From the NCBI GenBank assembly GCA_964541895.1, contig CAZISM010000011.1, positions 1 to 64,000 on the forward strand: a stretch of 64,000 nt of DNA, in the 5' to 3' direction. The DNA comes from CAZISM01 sp964541895 (lineage in GTDB: Bacteria > Zhuqueibacterota > Zhuqueibacteria > Residuimicrobiales > Residuimicrobiaceae). Each line of letters starts with the position of its first letter. Within the stretch, counting starts at the first letter, position 1. Made by a program: the position numbers and the translations under genes. Shown one piece after another: positions 1 to 9,027 of this stretch. The notes beneath the pieces were generated by a model, which was not told the DNA's origin, did no database searches, and worked only from the letters and a program-made list of their open reading frames with translations.

Positions 1-705
1 ACCGATCACGGCAATTCGATGCCCTATACGCTCAACAGCGATTTCGACAGCCACGATTTTGGCCAGGATTTTCGCCCCCCCAATCATTGGCGAATGAGCG
101 GCGACACCTATTTCGAACCGGTGGAGCTGGCACTCTTTTCGGCCAAGAGCGAGGCCGGCTATGTGTTGCTGCGCTGGTCAACGTTTTCGGAAACCGACAA
201 TATGGGCTTTCATCTGTATCGTTCGACGGCGCGTGACAGCAGCAAAGAGCGCTTGAACGATCATATGATCGACGGCGCCAACACCTCGGAGGTGTATCGC
301 GACTATCAGTTTCACGACACCGAGGTACAAGTGGGCAAGACCTATTTCTACTGGCTGATGGACGTATCCATCAAGGGCGAGGAAACCATGCATGGTCCCA
401 TCGCCGTTCTGACCGAATCTTTGCCGGAGAGGTATAACCTGGAACCCAATTTCCCCAATCCCTTCAATCCGTCGACCACTATTTCTTATGTGATGAAAGA
501 GGCGGGACACGTGCACGTGCAGGTATTCAACATCCGCGGCCAGCTGGTGCGCGAACTGGTGAACGCCGAACACAGCGCCGGTCGCTTCAGTGTCAACTGG
601 GATGGACGTGACATGAACAACGTGCAGGTCCCGAGCGGCACCTATCTGTGCTCGATGGCGGCGAACAATTATCATTCCATCATTAAAATGACGTTGGCCA
701 AGTAG
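1..705 (+). CDS. Secreted protein, C-terminal part, with T9SS sorting domain (5' truncated)
   Basis: The frame is open from base 1, so the first visible Met (19) is probably internal and the gene starts outside the window. The visible part has a fibronectin-III-like stretch (VLLRWSTFSETDNMGFHLYR) followed by a FlgD-like C-terminal domain that opens with NFPNPFNPSTTISY and ends SGTYLCSMAANNYHSIIKMTLAK-type strands. In the FCB group such domains direct proteins through the type IX secretion system to the cell surface. The N-terminal function cannot be read. It ends 25 bp before the export lipoprotein start, so it may be co-transcribed with the polysaccharide locus. The domain call is firm, the role unknown. 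Confidence 0.8.
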   Translation, partial: TDHGNSMPYTLNSDFDSHDFGQDFRPPNHWRMSGDTYFEPVELALFSAKSEAGYVLLRWSTFSETDNMGFHLYRSTARDSSKERLNDHMIDGANTSEVYRDYQFHDTEVQVGKTYFYWLMDVSIKGEETMHGPIAVLTESLPERYNLEPNFPNPFNPSTTISYVMKEAGHVHVQVFNIRGQLVRELVNAEHSAGRFSVNWDGRDMNNVQVPSGTYLCSMAANNYHSIIKMTLAK

Positions 706-730
706 AGTGCGGCCAGAGATGAGGACAAGC

Positions 731-1822
731 ATGAGCAAGAGAATCCATATTCGACGCGCTGTGGTCCTGGCCGTCGCGGTGATGCTGATGGCGTGGGCGT
801 CGGCCTGCTCGGTTAAACCACGCACCGCCCGCACCAGTCAGGGACGCAATAAAGCGGTCATCGATCTGCAGAAACCGGAGCAGGCGGCGAGCGCAAATGC
901 GAAATCCGACAAGCGGACGCGCGTGGCCACACGGGATGCCAAAAACGGCAAATCCCGCAACAATGGCAAAAAGCCCGCCAACAGCAAAAAGAACGGGGCA
1001 GCTAAACCGGCCGCTGCCACTCCGGCGCCGACGACGACCACAGCAGCGGTCAGCGCATCGACCAAAGCGCCGGCGGCGAGCGCCTCGTCGGCGGCTGTTG
1101 CCCCGGCTCCGGCGGCGGTTGCGGCTGTCAAGACGGACGATAAACCAAAGCAGGTCATTATCGAAGAACCTGTCAAACCACAGGCGTCGCAGCAGGCGGT
1201 GCAGGTATCACAACAGATATCGACCGGCCGGCCGGCCGAGTACCGGCTTGGCTATGGCGACGTGGTGGAGGTCAAGTTCTTCTATACGCCGGAATACAAC
1301 GAGACGGTCACCATTCGGCCGGACGGCTACATTTCCCTGCAGCGCATCGGTGACCTGTACGTAGCCGGCAAGACCGCTGCCGAACTCGATCGGCAGATCA
1401 CCGGCACTTACAGTGAAATCCTGCAGAATCCGGACGTGACCGTGCTGGTGCGCCAGTTCGGCGGCCAGCAGTGCTATGTCATGGGTGAAGTTGAAAAACC
1501 GGGAACCATCGAGGTGGCCAAGGGCATGACCATGATGCGTGCGATCGCCGCCGCCGGCGGGCCCAAAAAAGGCGCCAAGATGAGCAGCGTCATTCTGATC
1601 CGTTCATCGGATCTTAAAAAAGCCGAGGCCAGCAGAATCGACCTGTCGTTCGGCACGCTCTCCAAACGCATGGAAACCGATCTGCCCATCACGGCCTATG
1701 ATGTAATTTACGTACCCAAGACTTTTGTAGCGGATGTCGGCGCGTTTCTGAGCCAGATCTATGATATTGTGCTGCCGCCGTTCGACGCCTGGGCGCGATA
1801 CGAATACTGGTACAAGCGTTGA
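731..1822 (+). CDS. Wza-like polysaccharide export lipoprotein (Poly_export/SLBB)
   Basis: Outer membrane polysaccharide export protein. I chose ATG 731 because GAGGA lies about 6 bp upstream and it gives a clean lipoprotein signal with lipobox ASAC (Cys26); GTG 707 and ATG 719 are weaker alternatives. Residues about 30-165 are a low-complexity Lys/Ala/Pro/Thr-rich linker, unusually long for the family and probably a periplasmic tether. The Poly_export domain begins near residue 169 (YRLGYGDVVEVKFFY) and an SLBB-type domain follows near 246 (YVMGEVEKPGTIEV). In the family, Wza-like proteins form the outer membrane channel and contact the Wzz/Wzc co-polymerase, which here is the next gene 44 bp downstream. 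Confidence 0.9.
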   Translation: MSKRIHIRRAVVLAVAVMLMAWASACSVKPRTARTSQGRNKAVIDLQKPEQAASANAKSDKRTRVATRDAKNGKSRNNGKKPANSKKNGAAKPAAATPAPTTTTAAVSASTKAPAASASSAAVAPAPAAVAAVKTDDKPKQVIIEEPVKPQASQQAVQVSQQISTGRPAEYRLGYGDVVEVKFFYTPEYNETVTIRPDGYISLQRIGDLYVAGKTAAELDRQITGTYSEILQNPDVTVLVRQFGGQQCYVMGEVEKPGTIEVAKGMTMMRAIAAAGGPKKGAKMSSVILIRSSDLKKAEASRIDLSFGTLSKRMETDLPITAYDVIYVPKTFVADVGAFLSQIYDIVLPPFDAWARYEYWYKR

Positions 1823-1866
1823 TTGCAAGCGCGATAGATACGCAACGTCATTGACAGGAGTTTTAT

Positions 1867-3324
1867 ATGATTCAATATAGTCATCAGGACAGCCCGATGT
1901 CGCCCCACAGTTTTCTGTCGGTGGTGTCCAAACGTCGAGGTCTGATCTTTCTGGTCTTTCTCTTGACGGTCGCGCTGGTGGCCATTGCGGTGTTCATGAT
2001 GCCGCCCGTGTACCGGGCCAGTGCCAAGCTGATGGTGAACTATCAGATCGCCATCGAGAAAGAGCATCTTTTGCGCCTGTGGCAGATTCAGGACAAGACC
2101 TATTACGAGCGTATGAGCTCGGAACTGGTGATCGTCAAGATGCGCAGCGTTCTGGAACCGGCCGTCAAAGAGCTCGGCCTGACCGGGACGCTGACGCGAT
2201 CCAGCGGCGATCCGCAGGTGGACTTTGATCGGGCGGTGGAAGAGCTGGCTCGTCGACTGAACGTAGAGAGGGAAAAGGACACCAACGTGCTGGTCGTAAG
2301 CTATGAGGATCGGGACGCGCAGCGGGCTGCGCAGATCGTTGACCGCGTGGTCGCCGGCTATATAAAGCAGCGGCCCGCTCTGGATCGCGACGACCGCGCC
2401 TATGAATTCTTTGACAAGCAGATCGACCAGATCAAAGCCCAGATCGACGACATCGAGAAAAAGGGCATGCTCTACAAGGCCAGGGAAAAGGTGCTGTCGC
2501 CTTCTCAGCAGACCTCGATTCTGTTCGAGTCGCTGGCTTCGTTCGATCGCGAGTTGTCCAGGGCCCGCTCGGAGCGCACCGCCCATGACGCGCAGCTCAA
2601 GGTGATCCGCGAGCAGATCGCTTCAGAGAAGGATATGATCATTCCTTCCACCCAGTCCACCAACGGCATGAGCCAGCAGGGCTATTATAACAACCTCAAA
2701 GGCACATTGCTGAGTCTGGAAATCAAAAAGACGACGTTGCTGCAAAAGTATACGGAGAAACATCCGGAAGTGGCGAGCATAACCGCCGAGATCGAAGCCA
2801 CGAAAACCAAGATCAAGGAAGCGCAGGAAGAGATCGTGGCTGGAGAGGAAGCGGCCAGCAAAGCGCTGCTGGCTCAGGAATCGGCTCTGGCCATGAGCAT
2901 GAACCAGGTGGCGGCCTCGATCTCGAGGATGTCGCGTCAGGAATATGAACTGGGCCAGTTGTCCATCGGCATCGAGGATCTGCGTGCCGTGCACTCTATG
3001 CTCATTCGCCAGCGCGAAGAGGCGCGCATCGCCAACAGCCAAAAAGAGTATCTGCTGCAGGTGCGTTTGCTGGAGCCGGCCCTGGTGCCCAGAGATCCGG
3101 TGCGACCCAACAAGCCGCTGTATCTCTCCCTTTCGGTGCTCGTCGGCATTATGCTGGCCTTCGGCATCGCCTTTTTCATGGAATACTTTGACCATTCGGT
3201 GAACACGGTCGAAGATGCACAACATTGCCTGCAGATCCCGATCCTGGCGTCGATACCGGATTTTCAGACCGAGCCTGCACGGCGAAAAAAGCCGTCGGAC
3301 TCGGAACCCGGCAGCGAACGGTGA
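1867..3324 (+). CDS. Chain-length determinant / polysaccharide co-polymerase (Wzz/GumC family)
   Basis: Inner membrane protein that in this family regulates polymer length and links polymerase to export channel. It has a first membrane helix at about residues 25-45, a long periplasmic part with heptad-like helical stretches between about 180 and 400, and a second membrane helix at about 419-440 preceded by the proline-rich sequence EPALVPRDPVRPNKP, a family hallmark. The C-terminal cytoplasmic tail is short and has no kinase domain; the ATPase is a separate gene (4660-5550), as in GumC/EpsB-type systems. The start is supported by GACAGGAG upstream of ATG 1867. Confidence 0.9.
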   Translation: MIQYSHQDSPMSPHSFLSVVSKRRGLIFLVFLLTVALVAIAVFMMPPVYRASAKLMVNYQIAIEKEHLLRLWQIQDKTYYERMSSELVIVKMRSVLEPAVKELGLTGTLTRSSGDPQVDFDRAVEELARRLNVEREKDTNVLVVSYEDRDAQRAAQIVDRVVAGYIKQRPALDRDDRAYEFFDKQIDQIKAQIDDIEKKGMLYKAREKVLSPSQQTSILFESLASFDRELSRARSERTAHDAQLKVIREQIASEKDMIIPSTQSTNGMSQQGYYNNLKGTLLSLEIKKTTLLQKYTEKHPEVASITAEIEATKTKIKEAQEEIVAGEEAASKALLAQESALAMSMNQVAASISRMSRQEYELGQLSIGIEDLRAVHSMLIRQREEARIANSQKEYLLQVRLLEPALVPRDPVRPNKPLYLSLSVLVGIMLAFGIAFFMEYFDHSVNTVEDAQHCLQIPILASIPDFQTEPARRKKPSDSEPGSER

Positions 3325-3416
3325 GGCAGAGGATAGGGCGGCTCGCCGCGATGATGGATGTCAAACGGACAGGGATGTAAGCGAATTGCCTTTCGAACAG
3401 TTGAGGAGAAGCGACA

Positions 3417-3614
3417 ATGAAGAACCAACTAAAAATTAAACGATGGGAAGCCGGACTCAAGCAGTACGAATTGGCTTTTTTACTCGGATGCAGTGCCACC
3501 TATCTTTCCATGGTCGAGAACAACCGGGTAGAAGCCACCAAAGAGTTCAAGCGCAAGGCGGCCGACGTTTTTGGCGTACGCGTGGACGAGCTGTTTTTGA
3601 ATAATGCCTCCTGA
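3417..3614 (+). CDS. Small XRE/Cro-C1 family DNA-binding regulator
   Basis: A 65-residue protein that is almost entirely one helix-turn-helix domain: KRWEAGLKQYELAFLLGCSA then TYLSMVENNR, followed by the helix 4-5 region ending VDELFLNNAS. GAGGAG lies just upstream of ATG 3417. It has no sensor or oligomerisation domain. It sits between the co-polymerase gene and the AAA ATPase gene on the same strand, so it may regulate this polysaccharide locus, although the sequence shows no operator that I can point to. The family call is firm, the target is inferred. Confidence 0.85.
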   Translation: MKNQLKIKRWEAGLKQYELAFLLGCSATYLSMVENNRVEATKEFKRKAADVFGVRVDELFLNNAS

Positions 3615-3653
3615 GTAAGGCCTGTCGTAACAACCTTTGATGTGGAGATGAAT

Positions 3654-4625
3654 ATGTATCTCGATTATTTCGACCTTCGTCAAGAACCGTTTTCCGCCAC
3701 GCCGGACCCCCATTTTTTATTCAAGAGTCCGATGCACCAGGAGGCGTTGGATCGACTGGTAACGGCGGTCAGCCTGCGTCGCGGCATCAATGCCATCATC
3801 GGCGAGCCCGGCCTCGGCAAAAGTCTGTTGATCCGGACCACACTGCAGGGTTTTAGCGATCGCGTCCGCTTTGCCTGGATTTTTAATACCAGCATGAACA
3901 GCCGGGAACTGGTAAAGTACATCTGCCGTGATTTCGGTTTTACGCCCAAAGGCGATGATCTTGGCGATCTGCTCATGGAGCTGTACACCTATCTGATCAA
4001 GGCGCACGAAGAGGGCTATTATTCGATCCTGATCATCGATGAAGCGCAGAATCTCAAAATTGAGGTGCTGGAAGAGCTGCGGCAGTTGTCCAACCTGGAA
4101 ACGTCCCGCAGCAAATTGCTGCAGGTGATTCTGTCCGGCCAGCCGCAACTGGATGCCCATCTCAACGATCCGGGGCTGCATCAGCTCAAGCAACGCATCA
4201 GCCTGAAAGCCGTCTTGAGCCGGCTGGACGCCGAGTCGTGCAAGGCGTACATCGCCCATCGGCTCACCGTCGCCGGCCGTCGCTCGCCCAAACTGTTCAC
4301 GGACGCGGCGCTGCAGGCGATTTATGATATCAGCGGCGGCATTCCCCGCCTGATCAACCAGGTCTGCGATAACGCGCTGCTGAGCGGATGGCAAAACCGG
4401 GTTAAAACCATCGATGCCGTGCTGATCCGGGAGCTGGTCGAAAAGAATAAAGTCATGACGGCGCAACCGCTATTGCCACCCGTGGTACGTCCGGTCGAAG
4501 CGGCCGTACCGGTGCCGAAACCCGTACAGCAGGTGCCGGCGTCCCTGCCGTCGGTCGAGCCGAAAAAGGAGCTGCTGCTGGCCGGTTCAAGCACCTTCAG
4601 CGGCGTCGATGTTGATCTGTTATAA
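3654..4625 (+). CDS. ExeA/GspA-type AAA ATPase of the polysaccharide locus
   Basis: A 323-residue AAA+ ATPase. Its N-terminus MYLDYFDLRQEPFSATPDP matches ExeA-like and PEP-CTERM-locus secretion ATPases. Walker A is GEPGLGKS (residues 50-57) and Walker B is LLIIDEAQ (Asp129-Glu130); the lid motif GGIPRLINQVCDNAL follows. The C-terminal about 45 residues are Pro/Val-rich and probably disordered. I chose ATG 3654 over GTG 3642 and ATG 3648 because GGAG lies 6 bp upstream and the family begins at MYL. ATPases of this kind are recurrent in exopolysaccharide loci beside Wzz/Wzc homologues; the exact task is not settled. Confidence 0.88.
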   Translation: MYLDYFDLRQEPFSATPDPHFLFKSPMHQEALDRLVTAVSLRRGINAIIGEPGLGKSLLIRTTLQGFSDRVRFAWIFNTSMNSRELVKYICRDFGFTPKGDDLGDLLMELYTYLIKAHEEGYYSILIIDEAQNLKIEVLEELRQLSNLETSRSKLLQVILSGQPQLDAHLNDPGLHQLKQRISLKAVLSRLDAESCKAYIAHRLTVAGRRSPKLFTDAALQAIYDISGGIPRLINQVCDNALLSGWQNRVKTIDAVLIRELVEKNKVMTAQPLLPPVVRPVEAAVPVPKPVQQVPASLPSVEPKKELLLAGSSTFSGVDVDLL

Positions 4626-4659
4626 TCCATCATGCAACGGAATTTTGAGGAGTATGTCC

Positions 4660-5550
4660 ATGAGTGCACTATTCACCGCCCTGGATCGATTGGATGAAAA
4701 AGAAGGTTTGTCCACCCCGCCATGGCATCCTGACATCGAATCGGCTCGCGCCGGTCACCTGAGCGCGGATTTGCCGAAAGAGATGATGAACGATTTTTAC
4801 GACCTGCGCGAGTACATCCGCATCGCTAACCAGCGCGGCACGATGAAGGTGCTGTCCATCACCAGCCCGGTGACGGGAGAAGGTTCCTCGACCGTGTCCG
4901 CCTATCTGGCGCTGCTGCTGGCCGGTGCGCCGCAAAAGGCCAAGCCTGAACCGCCGACCGGAAGAAGCGTCGAACCCACAGCAGAGGCGGCACCGGAAGA
5001 AAAGATGTTTGCTGACGAATTCCGCGCGTTCATACAGGACATGGCGGAGGAAGAGCCGATTCCGGTGGAAGCCGAACCGGCGGCAGAGATCAGGGAACCG
5101 CGCGTGCTGCTGCTGGACGCCAACTTGCACAAGCCCAGCCTGCACGAGCGCATCGGCGTAACGCTGGAAGGCGGTCTCGCGGATATCCTCGAGGGCCGTG
5201 GAGAGTGGTCCAGCTATCTCAAAGAGGTGCAGGATACAAACCTGGTAGTGATCACCGCCGGACGGACGCACGACCATCCCGCTGAACTGTTGAGCACAGA
5301 GGCATTCCGAACCTTTGTCAAAGCCGTCAAAGACGAGTTTGCCTATGTCGTCATCGATACGCCGGCCGTGATGAACTATGTCGACTGCCTGAGCATCGCC
5401 AGTGTGGTTGATGGCGTGGTGCTCGTGGTGCGTGCCGGTCAAACCCGTTGGGATGTGGCGCAGAACGCCAAGCGCAAACTGCTGCTGGCTCATGCCAACC
5501 TCATCGGCGTCGCCCTGAATCGAAGCAGATTTTCCGGATCCCATAATTAA
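4660..5550 (+). CDS. Wzc/CpsD-like tyrosine-kinase-family ATPase with degenerate Walker A
   Basis: A stand-alone homologue of bacterial tyrosine kinases that partner Wzz-type proteins. ATG 4660 has GAGGAG about 7 bp upstream. The P-loop region reads SPVTGEGSSTVS: the invariant Lys is replaced by Ser at position 76. Walker A' is RVLLLDANLHKPSL (about 147-160) and the Walker B-like strand is YVVIDTPA (about 228). An acidic Pro/Glu-rich insert of about 45 residues separates Walker A from A'. The C-terminus (SRFSGSHN) has no tyrosine cluster. With the Lys and the Tyr tail both missing, active autokinase function is doubtful; a structural or regulatory pseudo-ATPase is more likely. Confidence 0.85.
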   Translation: MSALFTALDRLDEKEGLSTPPWHPDIESARAGHLSADLPKEMMNDFYDLREYIRIANQRGTMKVLSITSPVTGEGSSTVSAYLALLLAGAPQKAKPEPPTGRSVEPTAEAAPEEKMFADEFRAFIQDMAEEEPIPVEAEPAAEIREPRVLLLDANLHKPSLHERIGVTLEGGLADILEGRGEWSSYLKEVQDTNLVVITAGRTHDHPAELLSTEAFRTFVKAVKDEFAYVVIDTPAVMNYVDCLSIASVVDGVVLVVRAGQTRWDVAQNAKRKLLLAHANLIGVALNRSRFSGSHN

Positions 5551-5600
5551 TGCACCGCAAGCAATGACGGGCGATCTCTGCCCATCGATGGAATAGAATA

Positions 5601-7118
5601 ATGTTGACGATTTCGCAAAGACATCCGCAAAACCATAGTGTCCTCTGGGCCATCGGTCTGACCGTCATCGGTCTTTTGCTGGGCCTCGCCGCGCTGCAGT
5701 TCTGGACCCTGGAAACCCGTTGGGCGGTCACCGGCACCCTCATTATCCTGATGCCGTTTGTTCTGGCCCTGGTCCCAAGCACTCGACGATTTTTGCTGGC
5801 GGCGCTGGTGTTCTCCATTCCCCTGAACGCCGATTACAACCTCTTTTTTCAGTCCGGCCTGATAAGCGGCGCCCGCGGCCTGGTCATCAGCATGACCGAC
5901 GTCCTGCTCCTGGTTGCACTGGTTCTCTGGATGGTCGAGATGGCGCAGACCAAGCAGAGCGGTGCGGTCCGATTTTTCCCCAGGATCAGCTGGCCGACGC
6001 TTGGGCTCATCCTCATGATGGCCGTCTCCATGCTGGCATCACAGAATCTGCTGTGGAGCGTGTTTGACATACTGGCGTTCATCAAAGTGTTTCTGTTCTT
6101 TTTCTTCCTGGCCAACAATATCCGTGACCGCGACGATGTACGCCTGGTCACGCAGATATTCTTCCTTGGCGTGATCGTCGAGACTGTTCTTTCCATCTGG
6201 CAAATCAACCAGTGGCCGGGCCTTTCGTTCCTGCGCTGGTTCGGCGCCACCGGTGAAACCACCATTGCCATTAAAATGGACATCTTCGCCACCACCCGTC
6301 CGGGCGGCACCCTGGTCAGCTGCAACAACCTGGCCCGCTATTTCGGATTCGTTCTACCCCTGGCCTATGTGATGGCGTTGCGCGGTGAAAGCAACGGCGA
6401 ACGCTGGTTCGCCCGCGTCACCTCGCTTATCGGCACTATCGGCATCATCTATACCCTGTCGCGCAGCACCTGGATCGCCATGATCCCCTCTGTGCTGCTG
6501 CTGTTTCCGCTCCTGCTCAGCCGGCGATTGCTGACCTGGCGCATTATGCGCAACCTCGCCTTTATGATGATCGTCACCACGGTGGTGGTCATGGCCTTTC
6601 GCGAGCTCATCTGGGATCGCATCGTATCCTATGATTTGGGATCAGGACAGACACGCATCACCTCCGCCATGGCGGCCTGGCGCATGGTCCGGGCACATCC
6701 GGTGATCGGCGTGGGCATCAACAACTATGGCAACCACGCCAGGTTTCATTACGATGCGGAGGAGCCGCGTTCCAAATACTGGATCGTCCATAATTCGTTT
6801 TTACTCTACATGGCGGAAATCGGCATCATCGGTTTTATTTTCTATCTGTGGTTTGTGCTGGCCGGTTTCAGCAGCTGCCGCCGTGCCACCCGCAACAGCT
6901 CTTCCTATCTCAGTGCCGTGGCCATCGGCGTGATGGGGGGGTGGATCGGTTTTGTCATCTCGGCCATGGCCGATAAAGGGTACAAGGATTTTTATCCGCT
7001 GCTGCTCACGATGTGGGCTCTGGTAGCGATCACCGAAGCCGTTAATCGTCTGGGCGAGCAGTACGACCAGAACACGTTAAAGATTCTGGAAGAGAAATCG
7101 CACGTTTATGAATTCTAA
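5601..7118 (+). CDS. O-antigen polymerase/ligase-like membrane protein (Wzy_C family)
   Basis: A 505-residue integral membrane protein with roughly 10-12 hydrophobic segments. The conserved periplasmic loop region HPVIGVGINNYG followed by HNSFLLYMAEIGIIGFIFYL is the hallmark of the Wzy_C/WaaL/exopolysaccharide-polymerase family. In this position, beside Wza- and Wzz-like genes, it most likely polymerises lipid-linked repeat units in the inner membrane. A ligase role cannot be excluded from sequence alone. The stop overlaps the next gene's start by 11 bp, suggesting translational coupling. No Wzx flippase gene is visible in this window. Confidence 0.85.
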   Translation: MLTISQRHPQNHSVLWAIGLTVIGLLLGLAALQFWTLETRWAVTGTLIILMPFVLALVPSTRRFLLAALVFSIPLNADYNLFFQSGLISGARGLVISMTDVLLLVALVLWMVEMAQTKQSGAVRFFPRISWPTLGLILMMAVSMLASQNLLWSVFDILAFIKVFLFFFFLANNIRDRDDVRLVTQIFFLGVIVETVLSIWQINQWPGLSFLRWFGATGETTIAIKMDIFATTRPGGTLVSCNNLARYFGFVLPLAYVMALRGESNGERWFARVTSLIGTIGIIYTLSRSTWIAMIPSVLLLFPLLLSRRLLTWRIMRNLAFMMIVTTVVVMAFRELIWDRIVSYDLGSGQTRITSAMAAWRMVRAHPVIGVGINNYGNHARFHYDAEEPRSKYWIVHNSFLLYMAEIGIIGFIFYLWFVLAGFSSCRRATRNSSSYLSAVAIGVMGGWIGFVISAMADKGYKDFYPLLLTMWALVAITEAVNRLGEQYDQNTLKILEEKSHVYEF

Positions 7119-7920
7119 GCAAATAGCCGGACTGATCGGACGTCGACTCTGGCTGCGTCGAGCGGCCTACCTGGTCATACGCATCACCACCCTGCGCGAA
7201 TGGTATATACGCCGCAGTTTGCGGCAGATTATCCGCAGCCTGCCGCCGGATTTTTCCATGCTCGACCTGGGGTGTGGTCTGGGGCAGCATGTCTATGCCT
7301 GCGCCAAAACCCGCCCGCTGGCCCGCATCACCGCTCTGGAAGTGGATGCGATGCAGGCCGGCGATCTGGCCGATTTCATGCGGCGCCGCGGCTTGTTGCA
7401 GGTGTCCGTCCTCTCTGCCGATGCCGAGCGCTGGTCCGGGCCGGGCGGCTTTGATCTTGTTTTGTGCGGCAGCGTGCTGGAACATTTGCAGGACGACCTC
7501 CGTATGGCCGCTGCGATCCATGAGCAACTTGCACCGGGCGGCCGAGCGCTGGTGTATGTGCCCAGCGGCGAGACGAGAGTCATCCCGTATCTGGCGCGCA
7601 AATTGGAACGCGAGCTGCAGGCCAGCGGCAAAAAACTGCCCCACGATCATGTGCGTTATTATACACCGCCGCAACTGCGTCGCCTGCTGGAGGACGCCGG
7701 TCTGACGGTTCTGCAGGAACGAATCACCTATGGCCGTTGGGGCAAATGGGCCTATGATGTGGTGACCCTGGTGCAATTCAGCAGATATGTCAAAGTGATC
7801 TTGCCGCTCTATCTGCTGCTGCTGCACCCGTTCGTGCTTTTGCTCATGTGGCTGGATATGCACACGGACAATCGCCAGGGCAACGGCGTACTGATGATAG
7901 CTCAAAAACCAAAGGGATGA
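7108..7920 (+). CDS. Class I SAM-dependent methyltransferase
   Basis: A 270-residue protein with SAM-binding motif I FSMLDLGCGLGQHVYA (Gly-rich loop at about 52-58), an acidic residue ending strand 2 (ALEVDAM) and a later LVLCGSVLEHL strand, the Methyltransf_11 pattern. The C-terminal 45 residues are hydrophobic (VILPLYLLLLHPFVLLLMWL), so it may be membrane associated. It overlaps the polymerase gene and is 18 bp from the next glycosyltransferase, so it probably methylates a sugar or lipid-linked intermediate of this polysaccharide. The substrate is not readable from sequence. Confidence 0.85.
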   Translation: MNSKQIAGLIGRRLWLRRAAYLVIRITTLREWYIRRSLRQIIRSLPPDFSMLDLGCGLGQHVYACAKTRPLARITALEVDAMQAGDLADFMRRRGLLQVSVLSADAERWSGPGGFDLVLCGSVLEHLQDDLRMAAAIHEQLAPGGRALVYVPSGETRVIPYLARKLERELQASGKKLPHDHVRYYTPPQLRRLLEDAGLTVLQERITYGRWGKWAYDVVTLVQFSRYVKVILPLYLLLLHPFVLLLMWLDMHTDNRQGNGVLMIAQKPKG

Positions 7921-7938
7921 TCAACGGATCGGCTGCCT

Positions 7939-8889
7939 ATGAAACCCAAAGTATCGGTTATCATACCAACATTCAATCGTCTCGATATTCTGCCGGAGAC
8001 GCTCGCCGCTCTGGAACGGCAGGAAGGGCCACGCGGTTTTTTTGAAGTGCTGATCATCGATGACGGATCCACGGATAGAACCTGGAGCTTTCTCGGACAG
8101 TTTGCATCGACGACGACGCTGACCCTGAACCTGCGGCGCCAGACCGCCCTCGGCCCGGCGGCGGCCCGCAATTGGGGCATCGAACAGGCGCAGGGTGAAC
8201 TGGCGCTGTTTCTTGACGCCGATATCATCGCGCAGCCGGATGTGGTCCGGCGCCATTGGCAGCGCTTTGAGAGCCACCGCCAAAAGCGCAGCGGCTGGAT
8301 GGGGCGGATCGAAACCGGTGAAGCCATCGACCGCTGGCAAACCTTCCGCTGGGATGAATTCGCGCTGGACGAAGAGGGCGGGCCGGACCGGTCGATTTCC
8401 TGGAGCCGCTATCGGACGCCCAACAGCTCCTGGCCCCTGGCGCTGCTGCGCGAGATGGGCGGATTTGACGCCCGCTTCAAGGTGGCAGAGGATCGGGAAC
8501 TGGCGTACCGACTCGAGGAAACAGGCGCGGAATTATTTTATGACCCGGAGATCCTGGCCTATCACCATCATCTCATCAGTTACAACAGCCTGATCACAAA
8601 GGCGCACCTGTATGGAGACGCGGCCGCCAAATGGTACTTTATTCACCCCGAGGATCGATCGGGATTGGCTGAACGGCTCGGATTGTATGTAGCCGAGCTG
8701 CCGGCCCGTCACAAACGACACTATTGGCTGAAACGGCTGGGCATCAATGCGCTGACGTTACCGCTGCTTCGCGCCTGGGTGGCGTTCATGCGGCGGCGAA
8801 AACATCCCGCCGCCGACAAGGGATTGCACTGGCTGTACCGCTATTACGTCAGCACGTCGTTTCAGGCGGCCATGAAGCGTTATCGCTGA
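7939..8889 (+). CDS. Glycosyltransferase family 2
   Basis: A 316-residue GT-A fold enzyme. It begins KVSVIIPTFNRLDILPETL, with the nucleotide-binding acidic motif IIDDGSTDRTW near residue 40 and the metal-binding DxD-type motif LFLDADI near 93. The acceptor-side acidic segment FKVAEDRELAYRLEE is present, matching the ED motif of GT2 enzymes. The C-terminal region ends in a basic amphipathic helix. It transfers a sugar from a nucleotide donor to a lipid-linked acceptor at the cytoplasmic face of the membrane; sugar specificity is unknown. Confidence 0.88.
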   Translation: MKPKVSVIIPTFNRLDILPETLAALERQEGPRGFFEVLIIDDGSTDRTWSFLGQFASTTTLTLNLRRQTALGPAAARNWGIEQAQGELALFLDADIIAQPDVVRRHWQRFESHRQKRSGWMGRIETGEAIDRWQTFRWDEFALDEEGGPDRSISWSRYRTPNSSWPLALLREMGGFDARFKVAEDRELAYRLEETGAELFYDPEILAYHHHLISYNSLITKAHLYGDAAAKWYFIHPEDRSGLAERLGLYVAELPARHKRHYWLKRLGINALTLPLLRAWVAFMRRRKHPAADKGLHWLYRYYVSTSFQAAMKRYR

Positions 8890-9027
8890 TTCTGCTGGTG
8901 TTTTTATTATTAGAGCCATATCGTCCTGCCATATCCGGCCCCGCACAGGGGTTGCGATTTGGCGCTGATTCTGAAGTTGAAACGCTGTTCACGCGATGCA
9001 GGGAATAAACGGTACGGGATTTGACAG

